Below the pieces are notes generated by a model that saw only the letters and a program-made list of their open reading frames with translations, was not told the DNA's origin and did no database searches. This document shows positions 10,641-21,487 of a stretch of DNA of 64,000 nt, piece after piece (within the stretch, counting starts at the first letter, position 1; the number at the start of each line of letters is the position of its first letter). The translations under genes and the position numbers were made by a program. The DNA is from Gentiana macrophylla (lineage: Eukaryota > Streptophyta > Magnoliopsida > Gentianales > Gentianaceae): the NCBI GenBank assembly GCA_026214975.1, contig JAOBSW010001229.1:1-64000 (forward strand). Reading direction: 5' to 3'.

Positions 10641-11767
10641 TGTTGGAAATAAAATTTATGTTTTGATGATAATTCATCTTATTTGTTTAAAGTATTATCT
10701 TAACCCCATTGATGAAGTGTCAAGCCAATCAAGTTATAGTGAAAAGCTAAAAAGATGTCTAGAATCGAATGTATAAGTTTTACTGAGTCCGATATTTGTA
10801 TAGGTTACATCGGTCAAGCAATCGTAATAGTTAGTGAGTCGTCGAAACTGAAAACGGAAATCATTTAGAAAAAATCGAAATCATCAAGATAAGCAAACTG
10901 ACTCAGAATACACCTACATGGAACTGAAGAAGGTAAGTTCACTGAGAGTTACAGACTCGGTTGACTTATCTAGAAGATCGAAGAACTGAGGGTTCAAACT
11001 CAGTTATTGAAGAATGAAGAACTGAGGATCAAACTCAGTTATGAAGATTACAAGTCGAGATCAGAAAGTTAGACTTGTGCAAGATTGTGGTGACTCGAAT
11101 CGACTTTATAGATCTTATATGAAGACCTAAGAATCATAAGGACAATGAATTCTTAGATGATAATAAGTTATGGTGTACTCGAGTCAAGTCAATGATAATC
11201 GATGAAAACTCGAGTCTCGATATTTGAAGAAGAGTAAAATCTCAGTTAATGCTCCAAGTCAGTTAGAAAACTGACAAGTGAAAAACTCAGTATAAAACTG
11301 ATAAGGAAACTCAGTTTTATATGTCAGCCATCCAACAACCTGAAAGTACAGTCGAACGTTGTAAAGGAAGCAATTTCATTGGATGAGTTACTGACACAGC
11401 AGAACGGTCAGAAAATATAGCCGTTACAAAAGAGACGTTGATACAATTCGAATTTAAGCCAGATGAACGTTGGACCTTACACTATAAATAGAAGACTTTG
11501 CACCAAGGATAAAAAACAGAATATACAAGAATCAACAAGCATTTTTTGTGCATTAGTCTATTCGAATTGCTATCATCTCTGAACTATAACAAGATCATAT
11601 CTAGTATTTCTTCAAGTGTTCAAGCTACAAAGAATTTATCAAGAATCCAACACTTTGAAGAACCACAAACAAGAATCAACTTACTGATTCTCAGCCCAAC
11701 TTTGATTCTACATCAAAGGTTTTAGACTGTGAAGCAAACCAGGAAGGTTTTGCCTGGACAGTTGTGA

Positions 11768-13295
11768 TGTTAAGGGCTAAATTATAGTGATTTTTATATA
11801 TATTTTCTATATCAATTTCCCCTACATTCGTATGATTTTCATAGATTTTGAGCTATATATGTAAATATTGAGTAAATGGTGTTTTTAATAGTGAAATATG
11901 AAAACGTATCGATTTATATGCTTATTTGGTGATTTTATGTTGTTTTGGAATCGTGTTACGTTTTGGTATGTTTTTCGATGTGTGTAGATACATATCTTTA
12001 ACTTGGAAAGGATTTGGAAGAGTCTAAAGTCGAATTTGAAGTGTTGATGAAGAGATAGAGATGATACAAGATGGATAAAGATGGAAGAATCAGGATAATT
12101 ATCAAGAAATCGAAGTCCATCAAGATGGACGAGCGTCCGGATGGCGTCCAAAGCGAACGGGCGTCGATAAAGTTTAACGCGGCGCCCAGGAGCTAATTCA
12201 CATACGAGAGTTCAGACGTTGGCTGAATCGGTGTCCGATATCCGTCAAGCATTCGGGACGGGCGCCCGATTGGTTAGGACGGGCGCCCACCGTTTTCTTT
12301 GAAACCGACTTTGGTTATCAGAGCGGCCGACTTAGTTTTATTATAAAAGCACAAAGAGCCCCAAACCCTAAATTCATTCGTAAAATTTCTTCACATCAAA
12401 AGAGAGGCCGGCCAGCATGATTCTTGAGAGTTTGAAGGCGGTCACCCGAGCCTTGTGCTCGGGTGAACCGATGTTAGATTAGAGTAGCTTAGATGTTTGC
12501 TTTTCGTTTCCATGGATCAATCCTTGTTCAAAACTATGTGAGTTCTTTTGATTAATTCAATTCCAGCTTTTTCTTCATGATTGTTGATTTATTTTGTATC
12601 TTTCTTTGTGCTTATGAGGCCATGAGAATAGATTGAAAGATCTGCATTTTCTATTGATGTTTATAATACGGAAGTTGCATAAACCTTAGATCATCATAGA
12701 AAGATAGGGTTTTTAGCCGTTGATTATGTGACAAATTAATTGGTTAGATTCCTAAGTTGTTAGATTCGATTATACGAGAGTAACTTGAATCTACACCCGT
12801 CGTTTTGTTTGGTAAATCGCCTCAACATTCAAAGATGAGAGATAGATAATTGAATTCGCTACAAAGTAGGAGTTCATAGCTTGAGAGATAAGTTTACTAA
12901 GAGATTAGGGATTTGTGTCTCGTGAAAGGGTGAAACCACAAACTGAATTAAAATCATGAGATAACTAGAATTGAGATCACTAGGCTTGTTCAATGTTTGA
13001 CCCCATGTCTTTAGTTTAGATTGTTTTTATGTTTCTTAAGTTAGATTTATCTTGATTGTTCTTTTCTGTTTTTATGTTTTGTTCTTTCGTTTCTTTTGTT
13101 TATTCGTTCTTTGAGTAACAATTGGTAGGATTAGTGAAATTAGATTCAACATCCCTTTTCCTCGAGGATCGATACCGCATTTATCCAACTTTACTAGCAA
13201 CTACCCGGTATTCGGCCGGTTAGGAGGTAGTTTTGCATGGTAGTATAGGTTTTATAAATTTTCTTTTGTTTTAATGATGCAAAATCTCCCCACCA
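11768..13295 (+). mobile_element. Ty3 solo LTR with 5 bp target duplication TGTGA
   Basis: Starts TGTTAAGGGC and ends CACCA, 1528 bp. It is flanked on both sides by TGTGA (11763-11767 and 13296-13300), the expected 5 bp duplication, and has no internal element region. This is a clean solo LTR, the product of recombination between the two LTRs of a full insertion. It is related to the LTR at 3254-4826 (shared start, palindrome cluster, CCGACTTAG before TATA, similar 3' segment). The host sequence reads straight across the site when LTR and one TGTGA are ignored. Confidence 0.9.
12255..12349 (+). promoter_or_regulatory. Solo-LTR promoter with GGGCGCCC palindromes
   Basis: Two near-perfect palindromic motifs, GGGACGGGCGCCCG (12255-12268) and GGACGGGCGCCC (12277-12288), lie about 55-85 bp upstream of TATAAAAG at 12342-12349. 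Further variants (GACGAGCGTCC, AACGGGCGTC, GGCGCCC) lie at 12125-12190. The match to the other Ty3 LTR suggests a conserved U3 enhancer. Confidence 0.45.
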
Positions 13296-13830
13296 TGTGA
13301 CAAGCAGTCGGGTAGACTGTGTTTGTGGTGGTAGCTGGTGAAGAGGCAATCCTACCCTCTAAGGACCAGTGGTTCAAGCAATTGAAGAGCAAAGAATTCT
13401 ACTTGTTCTACAACTGTTTTAGATAGTGACGCTAGTGGATTAGCCAAGGACTATTGTTTAGGACTTTTCGTAATAGATTCACCTCGTAAAGTTCTAGTGG
13501 AATTTTCCTCCGCACCACGAGGAAGAGAGGACGCACAGGATTACACCACCTAGAACCTCTATAACATCTCGCCTTATTCATCTTACGCATTTATTTATTT
13601 ATTCAAACATTTACTTACGAGATTTTGATACTTGATTGTTATACACCTCACAATCACAACCGACATTCATTCATCGTAATTCGCCACAAAGACTCAAACT
13701 TTCATAATAGAATAACAAGATCAAGAAAAAGGCTAGAACTATCCGCGCTTTAGTTGACTTCGTCCAACTTAAGTCAGTTTGACTTAATCTCAGCTTTGTC
13801 AGCTTAACTCCACACAAGTTAAAAGAACAT

Positions 13831-16060
13831 ATATATGACAACAGAAAAAGCCATTTAATATATGTACAAACATAAAGAAATAGTAGAAATGATCCGACCC
13901 GGTCGGATCCGGTCCAACCCGATTGGGTTTAGGACACTATTTCAACAATCTCCCACTTGGCCTAAAACCAATCACTCGCACACACAAGACCAAGTTGAAA
14001 CACAAGAATCTCATGCAATACTCGCAAACCAAAATTCTAGCCATGAACGGATCGCTATCCGTGGGGACTCAGACTATCTTCATATCATGTTCCAAATGAC
14101 CAAGTCAAAGGAACTGCCTCAACACACACACGAATCTCTGACGAGACCCTAGTCCTTGCTTCATGCAATGAATCCACTTACTATATCAACTATATAGAAA
14201 AAGTGGAAGAACCGTATAAGGTTCAGGAATGAACCTCTTAGACTCATGCACTGCTCCCGCTGCGCCTCTAAGGAACTACTGTGTTTTGGCTAAGTTGTAG
14301 AGTTTACAGTGACCCATAGGCTAGAACATTTCCAGCTCACTGCATCACTTAATCAAAGTGACTGCAAACCCAGATTGTAGCTCCCACTCGCCTTCATAAG
14401 AATCAGGATATACGTCTGTATATCTATGTTTATTTAACTCCAAGTTTCAATAAACTAGGAACTCTTCCTTAACTTGTTTAAGGAAATTCTCGACATTCAC
14501 CAGATTTACTTTCATACTTGCTCATGACTATTCATGGACTATGAACATCCGGCATTACCTTTATGATGGTTCCTATCGCAGTAGCGAGGGAAACCTTCCA
14601 TAAGCATCATCTTTCACCTTATCTTTAGGACCAATGTCCTAACATAGACAGATCTCACGATCTATGCTAAACTTCTTTTAGCATCACATCTATATAGGTA
14701 AACTATAATCTAACAACAGTTAAATCTATACTATAGATTCTTATTTCTAAAATAAGAAATACTAATCCAAGTGCTTTCGTAAAAACCTTGAACTACCAAA
14801 CATTAATTGACTGTGACATGGGGTGACAATTCTCGAGAGAGACATCCAATACCTTACTCGAAAATCGTAACACACTCCCACTATCCATATTGCACATGGG
14901 GCATATCCTTCTTTTGACTAAATCAAACTCCTTTGATTATCTAACAAAGAAATCGTCTAGAGAAACTTGTTTGAGTCCATAAATGGATCTCGTGGGCTTA
15001 CATATCATGTCATCGTCTATGAACATTGAGCTTTCTGCCCAACGTCTTCAACACTATCATATAGCCATGATACGGTTATAACAAGCATCATCCGATTAGA
15101 ATCGGGCTCATTTGGCAAAGATAACGGTAATTACAAGGTTTACACCCGCACTTCACCGTCACTATAGCCTCGATGGTAATCATATTACTATCCATGTCAC
15201 CTTTCAGGACATTCCCCTTAGGTAAGATGCAGACTAGGTTCACAACCTGGTTGTCACTAATGGAATCTAATTTGATTTTATGGCTCCCGCCATATCTCTC
15301 AAACCTTGCCTTTTAAACATTCTTTCATAAGTCGTGAGATATTCATTCATCAAGATGAACATACCGGTAGCCTTTTTCAGGCTTGAGGTTATCCACAGAC
15401 TTACAGAACTTTTGTGTGCACTGAGCAGTGTTTTACACCTCATTGCTATGTGGCGTCTGCTCACGTTCCTATGGTTGAATATATCTTTGTGGTTCTCAAA
15501 CTCTTTTGAGATCTGATTCACTCCCACTGTTTCTTTTGGAAGAAACACTTCCTTCAGAAGACAGCATGTTTGGAGACAAACATTTTCCTCCGCGGACAAG
15601 TAAATAATATCCAGCATACTAGCTAAGACATTCCACAAAGTTGCATATGTCGTACTAGGCTCCAAGCCTTTCGGACTCTGCCTACGACAACTTCAAATCA
15701 TCGGTTAAGACAGATTTGACATTATCCTCTTCCATATATAATATGGAATTTATTCAACCTTTATTCTTTGGAACTCGGTTAAGTATAAGGGCACTATCCC
15801 GAAACGGGTAAGGGATACTTCGCATGGCTTGTGTCACACCTTTATCATATAAAGTGTTGTTTCCATTTTGGGAACACAATCTAATTGCGTATCCCAAAGA
15901 TGGTATCCTTCAAGGGAGAATCTTATTCCTTTTCAGACGACTTCTGAAACACCCTTCCGGTATTAATTACTTCAATCTAATTGAAGATTAATTCCTAAGT
16001 AGCTCATCAATCTCATATTCGTACCAGCTCGAACTTTTCGGGCTTTCCGAATTATGCACT
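13831..16060 (-). mobile_element. Very degraded minus-strand Copia relic (Angela-like)
   Basis: The + strand has TTTCAACA then ATCTCCCACTTGG (13941-13960), the reverse of the PPT/LTR junction CCAAGTGGGAGATTGTTGA; the same junction and the same GC-rich block (CCGGTCGGATCCGGTCC) occur in the LTR at 59864-61675. So this is the U3 end of a related LTR (about 13831-13947) followed leftward-to-rightward by its internal region on the minus strand. Long ORFs are absent; a 132-codon minus-strand ORF at 15267-15665 has no motif I trust. The relic is probably the oldest insertion here, and the Sirevirus-like element may have landed in its LTR. Confidence 0.6.
14780..15060 (-). pseudogene. Reverse transcriptase remnant in Copia relic
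   Basis: On the minus strand, around 15003-14968, the sequence reads CKPTRSIYGLKQ, the conserved R-SIYGLKQ motif of Copia reverse transcriptase. It is followed by a degraded segment resembling the FDFVKNEDEPC-type region (here SKEFDLVKRRICPM). Everything else, including the YVDD box, is lost or unrecognisable. This fixes the orientation and family of the 13831-16060 relic. Confidence 0.55.
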
Positions 16061-16639
16061 TCACTGAGTACACTTGACTATTTCTAAATTATGCCGACCC
16101 AGTGCTGATTTCCTACCCTCTCTTGGATGTGAGGTTGCATGACTGCTTTCCTCTATTTCTGATCGCTGAGGCTGAATGATTTTTGGGGGAATGAAAGTGG
16201 GTTGTACCTCAGTTTGTGCGGGTTGAGGTGGTTTGAACTTGCGGATAGGTTTAGGGGGTAATCCTTCTGCGATTAGCAATGCATTTCCTACTCGCATTTC
16301 CTCTACATATTCCATGTGTGCCTGTAAGGCTATTTTATATGGGTCCGGCTGTGGGAGCGTTGCCCCTGCCGAAACAGCCTCTTGATCATTGTTTAGGTTA
16401 GAGGTCCCAGCGATTCCTTTCCCTTTATTTTTCCTGATCGCCTCCTCATGTATTTCGCGGGCTCGGGTTCTTTCCTGGATATATGTCCGCATGTCGGTTG
16501 TGAGGGCAGATCTGGCATCTGCCCCATCAGACACAACCCTCCTGCTGGCCTCTCCACGCAGCGTGCTCGCTCCACGTGGTGGGGCTTGATTACTTGCCTT
16601 AGTCGGTGTTCCAGGGTTTATGTTTTTCCCGCCAACCAT
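16061..16639 (-). pseudogene. Ty3-type gag, N-terminal part (192 codons)
   Basis: Minus-strand ORF from ATG at 16639 to a stop at 16061. It begins MVGGKNINPGTPTKAS and is basic and proline-rich, with a charged helical stretch (TYIQERTRAREIHEEAIRK) and a proline-rich segment (LPPKPIRKFKPPQPAQ). It lies 400 bp downstream of a primer site and LTR in the same orientation, exactly where gag starts in Ty3 elements, and this context is my main reason for the call. No zinc knuckle is present because the ORF stops near the junction with the Copia relic. It is likely truncated by deletion or rearrangement. No obvious homologue motif beyond composition. Confidence 0.55.
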
Positions 16640-17045
16640 TTTGAACTAGGATATTTGGTGGGTATTTTTTCTGGAGATGTTTCGGCTATGAGTCTTAGAT
16701 ATTTTTAGCTTAAAATGTTTAAGGTGAAGGATAGGTGTTTTCCAGGTGGTTTGTGGCTAAACAACCAAGTTTCCCTATTACTTGAAGATCTGAAACTGAC
16801 AAAAGGTGTATAAACCAACCTGGGTGATAAGAATGGACTCGAGCGCGAGTTTGCGATGAATTTGATGATCTCTTCTCTGTATATGTTGCTGAAATAAGGA
16901 AGGCAGCGGTTTCTGTGTTGGATTATCTCAAAAGATCAAAGCTTTGGTGACCGGTAGACCAAGGAAGGTGGTGTCCTCGCCTGAGACACCGTGAAATCGT
17001 CTTTGTGGTGGAGCAAATGATCTTCCAAAAGCTGAATGATGATGA

Positions 17046-17065
17046 TTCCCGGTAACGGAGCCAAC
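17046..17065 (-). promoter_or_regulatory. Primer binding site of minus-strand Ty3 element
   Basis: Read on the minus strand: GTTGGCTCCGTTACCGGGAA, directly after the LTR end CAACATCA. This resembles the TTGGCGCCGTTGCCGGGG-type primer site of Athila/Tat-like Ty3 elements, with two or three changes. It sets the orientation and the LTR boundary. Confidence 0.6.
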
Positions 17066-17699
17066 TGATGTTGCGTGGAACACCAGATTTGCGGTAACAG
17101 TGTTTATCTTGAGGATATAAGGCTTATTATGTGTGATTTCTCCGGCGAGAACTCGGCGGTGAGCAAGAACAAGGTTGCCGGATAATGTTTAGTGAAGAAC
17201 AATTTGAAAGAAGTGGTGAATTGGCAGAGTGTATCTGCTTGTATTGATTCATGGATCCTTTCTATTACATTATGATCTCATATTTATAGGCTAAACACTA
17301 GGTCGGTTCACTGTTCATAGACAAGACAATTTATGATACATAATTAAAGATAAATATGCATGTAGTACAAGTGGCTTAGCCAGCTGTAAAGCTGAGCCAG
17401 CTGTCAAGATTAGACAGCTGTTAAGTTCTAGCCAGCTGGAGGGATAAGTATGCTGAGCAGCGAGCAGCGGACTCATTTGTGCCTTGTCTTGAAATCAGCC
17501 TTGACCTATTTGAGTAGAAATCACGCGATGAAATGATGTCCGGCTTACGACCAGCGGACATGGTGCGGCTTGTGATCAGCGGACAGGATCCGGTTTGCTG
17601 CTGGCGGGTAGGATATAACCTTGTGATCGTGAATACAAGAGGTAGAGGCCCAATATCTACTTTAATGGGCCATGTTAGCGAGCCCAATCTTGATGAACA
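17066..17699 (-). repeat. 5' LTR of minus-strand Ty3 fragment
   Basis: On the plus strand it begins TGATGTTGCG next to the primer site and probably ends TTGATGAACA near 17699 (outer end uncertain). A minus-strand TATA box, CCTATAAATA, lies at 17281-17290, leaving about 400 bp of U3 and 215 bp of R-U5. The opposite LTR is not present in the window, so the element is truncated. A cluster of AGCCAGCTG/CAGCTG motifs at 17376-17440 lies in U3. Confidence 0.5.
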
Positions 17700-19307
17700 G
17701 TGCCTCGTTCCGATTCGGGTATATCAAATACGATACCCTTCCGACGTAAATTTTGAAAGCCAAAAAAATATTTGCATTAACCGGAGCTTTTTTCTTATAA
17801 ACGACCGCAACTTTTGATTTAGAACACCGATCATCAAAATTGTTTCACCAAAGTTTATATTTTTTTATCTTCGTTTTGAGACCTCATTTGATACGTTTTC
17901 AACGTAGTATTTGAAACCCGAATTTTATCGTAGCGTTTATAGTAACACAGTAACAGTAACACGTTTTATTAATAGACAAAATATTACCATTAACATTGCG
18001 TAATACAACAATCTATCAAAAAATGCTTCATATCATAATGAAACAATCAAAGCATTGTGGAGATGCAACTCCCGGGGAAGCAAGAGAATAAAAGCCTAAT
18101 ACTATTGGATATAATCAAAAAGTCTATCAGGGGAACTAAAACATTCTTCAAGTTGTTGAAGACCAAAGCAGTCTGTTTTACCATCTGCAGACCTTTATCC
18201 TTCAAACCCGCACAACATCAAACTTCATGAAAGATGTATGAAGCAGAAAATGCATTAAATAGCAGCAGCTAGGCCTCATCAATAAAGAATCTAGACTCCT
18301 CCATTTTTCTGGCAAAAAAACACCAACATTGCCTCACCATTCGAATCAACAACCTTCAATCACCTAGGCCAAAACCACAACACAACAAATAGTGGAATCC
18401 AAGGAAAGGTTAAAACAAATAAAGACATCATATGCCTGCAATAACACATTTTACGAACAATACATAGCGATATTAACAGTAACACAATAACACCTTATCA
18501 TCACAGTAACACAACCAATTTTGTTTTCCTCTTCAACTTCTCAAAACACTTTTCAGTACTAATAACCACAGAAAATAAATATACATTTCATTTCTTATCC
18601 ATTAATGACTGAAATATCATCATTAGCATGCTTCCCATTGTAAGGGAGGGGGTTTGAAGCACACTACAACCGATTCTTTTTTGGAAAAAAAACATTGCAA
18701 CATTGCAACTTTCTGTATATTTGAACAAAGTAGAAGAATGCAACAACATGAAGTCAATAAAAGTATATGAAGTTTTTCAAGTCTGAAACACTTGAATTTC
18801 TGCTCCAAAATCTGATTTTTCAGCCTTATTCTTGGCATATATATGGCTAAAAATCTCACAACACGTAGTAATATTAACAGTAACACCCTTAAAACAAGTG
18901 TATTAGAAAGCTTAATGATATGAACCAAGTGAACAACACAATCAATCTTCTTTAAAACATCATAGATGCATCCTAAAGCGTGGGATCACCAATATTATCA
19001 ACCACAACATACTTACCATTATTTGTGTTTCTCAGCGTAACTATTAGTTTAATTTCCACGATTATTAAAAAAAGTTTGACAATGGTGAAATTTCAATATC
19101 TACCATGACACTTTCAATACCCGCCTTGGGATTCCTCAACCCCAGTTGCCGAGGAACGGTCCTAGACTCAATACGTAAATTTTGCATTTCGCACTAACAC
19201 GCGATTTTCAGAGTTTATAACACTGAAATGTCCAAAGCAGTAAACATTAAGTGTTATTTACGCTCAATTACCAAAATTGCACTCCATAAGCAGACTCTGA
19301 ATTACAG
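17700..19307. other. Non-coding region with AGTAACA repeats
   Basis: No convincing gene. The motif AGTAACAC occurs repeatedly (for example 17941-17965, 18476-18515, 18875-18890), a low-order repeat that also appears in reverse sense as GTTACTA/GTTACTG at 47340-47720. Scattered ORFs under 110 codons lack recognisable domains. The region may be a decayed non-autonomous transposon or intronic DNA. Confidence 0.35.
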
Positions 19308-19606
19308 GAACAAGTGGAAAAGTGGAAAAAGATAGCTGCTGAAGTCGGTGGTGGTGCCGCCGCTTTCTACACTGCCTCCATGGATGAATTTTACCCCAAC
19401 ATCTACATCTTCTTTTATCTTCCACTCGATCCCCATCTGCCAGCCTAACCCTGTCCCCTTCTAATCCGGCAGATACTCTTAATTTACCGGGTCAATTCTT
19501 ACCAATTCATCAAATTGGGCCGTTGATTCAGTATTGTAAAGAGCTCGAAGAAAGCAAACAGAGCTGGAACATAGAGTATTTTATCTTCTGCTTGTTTTTA
19601 ATTTGA
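19308..19606 (+). pseudogene. Possible host gene fragment (exon-like), unidentified
   Basis: After a splice-acceptor-like TGAATTACAG (ends 19307), the frame reads EQVEKWKKIAAEVGGGAAAF followed by YTASMDEFYPN, helical and then glycine/alanine-rich, ending in a stop at 19446-19448. A second stretch in another frame, beginning after an acceptor-like CATCTGCCAG (ends 19444), reads SPSNPADTLNLPGQFLPIHQ and IGPLIQYCKELEESKQSWN. Both look like real, conserved plant protein rather than random DNA, but I could not identify the family. No ATG, promoter or continuing exons are apparent. It may be a truncated gene, a pseudogene or a transposon-captured fragment. Confidence 0.35.
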
Positions 19607-20019
19607 TTTGGAATCCCTGAATTTCAATGTAACCTATGGTAATTCCATTTTAATATTTAATAAAAAGATCGTTTTCCCAAAAAAGAACAGAAGGAAAAAA
19701 AGAAAGAAAAAAAGATATGGGAAGCTCTTCGGACATAGACACAGAGGAAAGGAGGAAGTCTGTGGAAGAATAAATTCAGTATAGTGTACTTTCTTAGAGG
19801 TACTTGGGTGAGAGAATATTTTAACTTTTACAATGATGTTTTTGAATTATTACAACTTTTATAATGATGTTATTACAATAAAGATTGTGTTATTACAACT
19901 ACAACTTACAATATAAAATGATATCACATGTTTTGGATTTTTGACAATAATATATTTTTGGATTATATTAATACAATGGATTACATTATCGTCAATAGAT
20001 TTTATTATAAGTCAATAAT

Positions 20020-20242
20020 CAGTGGCGGATCCAGAAATTTATTCTAGAGGTGTCATTGAAGTTTAAAACTACATTTTTGGTCTACAAATTTGTTTCAGTG
20101 GGTCACCGGAGCATAAATCTACATTTTTTAACCACAAAACATTTTTTAACAACAAAATTACATCGTTTTAATACTAAAAAAAAATTCCAGGATTTCAGTG
20201 GGGTCACGTGACCCCACCCTTCAATATGTGGATACACCCCTG
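20020..20242. mobile_element. hAT-type short element, 223 bp, TSD TCAATAAT
   Basis: Starts CAGTGGCGGATCCA and ends with the inverse of CAGGGGTGTATCCA (11 of 14 bases match). It is flanked by perfect 8 bp direct repeats TCAATAAT at 20012-20019 and 20243-20250. An 8 bp duplication and CAG...CTG ends fit a non-autonomous hAT element. No coding capacity. Confidence 0.85.
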
Positions 20243-20315
20243 TCAATAATATATATAAGGTGACTTCTATCGTCACCACGAATGTACTATTGAAATAAAA
20301 AATTTTTTTGCCAAT

Positions 20316-20390
20316 AAGTCGTTGGCCTAGTGGTAATCACTGAGATTTATAATCCGGATGCTTCGGATTCGAGCACCATTGCGGACAAAA
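20316..20390 (+). repeat. tRNA-like (SINE-type) segment
   Basis: GTTGGCCTAGTGGTAATCAC at 20321 matches an RNA polymerase III A box, and GGATTCGAGCACC at 20364-20376 resembles a B box, at tRNA-like spacing. A-rich sequence follows at 20403-20411. This could be a SINE head or a tRNA relic; cloverleaf pairing is poor, so it is not a functional tRNA. Confidence 0.4.
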
Positions 20391-20778
20391 GTGGACGCAT
20401 GTTAAAAAAAAAATCCTTTTTAGTTCCGGCACCACATGTATTTCTTTTTTTTACTTTCGACAACACATTAGGAACGATAGTGTCACTAACACGTTCATTT
20501 TCGATAATAACATCAATTGAATGACATTTTTTCACATGTGACACTTTATCACTATAACATCGGTGTCACTGACGTTATTTTGCACAAAAATAATAATGAT
20601 GTTCGAAGTAATTTTTTAAATGCATAAAACAACCGTGGTGCCAACAATAAAACTGTATTGTCAATAGAAGTCTAATATAATATGGATAATTACAAACCAA
20701 AAAGGCCACCATTGTTGGCCTTAGCTTCACCACCCACCCGTAAAATATGACCATTTCTTCTGAAAAGGCAACTAACTA

Positions 20779-21056
20779 CTCCTCCGCTCCCAAAATAATC
20801 AAGAAGCGGTTAAGAAAAAATTCGCTCCAAAATAATCGGCGCAGTAACACATTCCAATACAAAATTTAATGCATTCTTCCTTTTTTACCCATCTTTTTTA
20901 TTTTTTTCCATACACTATCTTAAATGCACTAGCATTATTTACTCAATTTTCAATAAGGGTATTTTAGTCTTTATTTAATCAAAGTCAAAACAATTAATTA
21001 CTTTCTTAATCTGCGTATTTTTGACAACTGTCTCAGTTATTGTGGAACGGATGGAG
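20779..21056. mobile_element. Stowaway-type MITE, 278 bp, TSD TA
   Basis: Left end CTCCTCCGCTCCCAAAATAA; right end, read inversely, CTCCATCCGTTCCACAATAA. These match the CTCCCTCCGTCCC-type terminal repeat of Tc1/mariner-derived Stowaway elements. TA lies on both sides (20777-20778, 21057-21058). No coding capacity. Confidence 0.8.
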
Positions 21057-21063
21057 TAGTAAG

Positions 21064-21487
21064 TAGTGGTGTATACGGTCTGTTTTTCTTGTTTATAACC
21101 ACACAACATGTTATTATCATATATTTCAATTGGGCTAATCATATAAAATTTTGTAAAGCGTTTTATTTAATCTTGTCATAGGTCCAATAGGCTCGCAACA
21201 ACCTACATATATGAGAACATTGATTAAAGTATTAACAGATAATGGTCTGAAATGTACTTATTTATATGGAATGATAATTAATAGTGTCAATATACTATAC
21301 CTATACATATTTACAAACACACACATATACGTCTGTTTTTTTTTTAAAACCAACATCAAATTATTTTTTACGGTTTGGTTTTTTACGATATAAAAGCCAA
21401 CCGAAAACCCAAAGTGTACGATGTTCCGGTTTAGACTGATTTGGTTCGACCGGTTAGTTTGATTTTCGGTTGGTTTGTTCACCCTTA
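21064..21487. mobile_element. Probable hAT-type short element related to 35906-36644
   Basis: Begins TAGTGGTGTATACGG and ends TTCACCCTTA, diverged forms of TAGGGGTGTACA...TGTACACCCCTA at 35906-36644. Internal similarity is also present (CGGTTTGGTTTTTTACGAT; repeated CCGGTT/TTCGGTT). The 8 bp flanks (GTAGTAAG and CTAATAGG) match at only 5 of 8 positions. It lies directly next to the Stowaway element. Confidence 0.4.

Larger units (their letters stand above)
4828..13830 (+). mobile_element. Sirevirus-like Copia element, internally deleted, with nested Ty3 insertions
   Basis: A plus-strand Copia element whose left part lies beyond the window or beyond the Ty3 insertion. Reading rightwards: gag with a zinc knuckle, protease, integrase, a junction where RT is missing, the last codons of RNase H, a long extra 3' ORF region, a polypurine tract, and an LTR from 10641. 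A long extra ORF after pol plus the AAAAAGGGGAAATTGTTGG-type PPT/LTR junction are hallmarks of the Sirevirus group. The right end of the LTR is not certain (between about 13560 and 13830). It has multiple stops and frameshifts and is not autonomous. Confidence 0.75.
10641..13830 (+). repeat. 3' LTR of Sirevirus-like element, split by a solo LTR
   Basis: Begins TGTTGGAAAT after the polypurine tract. The first part (10641-11767, 1127 bp) includes repeated ACTGAG/CTCAGTT motifs and a TATA-like CTATAAATAG near 11483-11492. It is interrupted at 11768 by a Ty3 solo LTR and resumes after the duplicated TGTGA at 13301. The second part has a GGACTATTG/TTTAGGAC segment and a GAACCTCTATAACATCTCGCC segment typical of R-U5. 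The right terminus is not clear; I place it between 13560 and 13830, so the boundary is approximate. Confidence 0.6.

Noticed and set aside
15267..15665. 132-codon minus-strand ORF in the Copia relic
   Set aside because: No gag or pol motif is recognisable in this frame; probably an out-of-frame opening within the degraded element.
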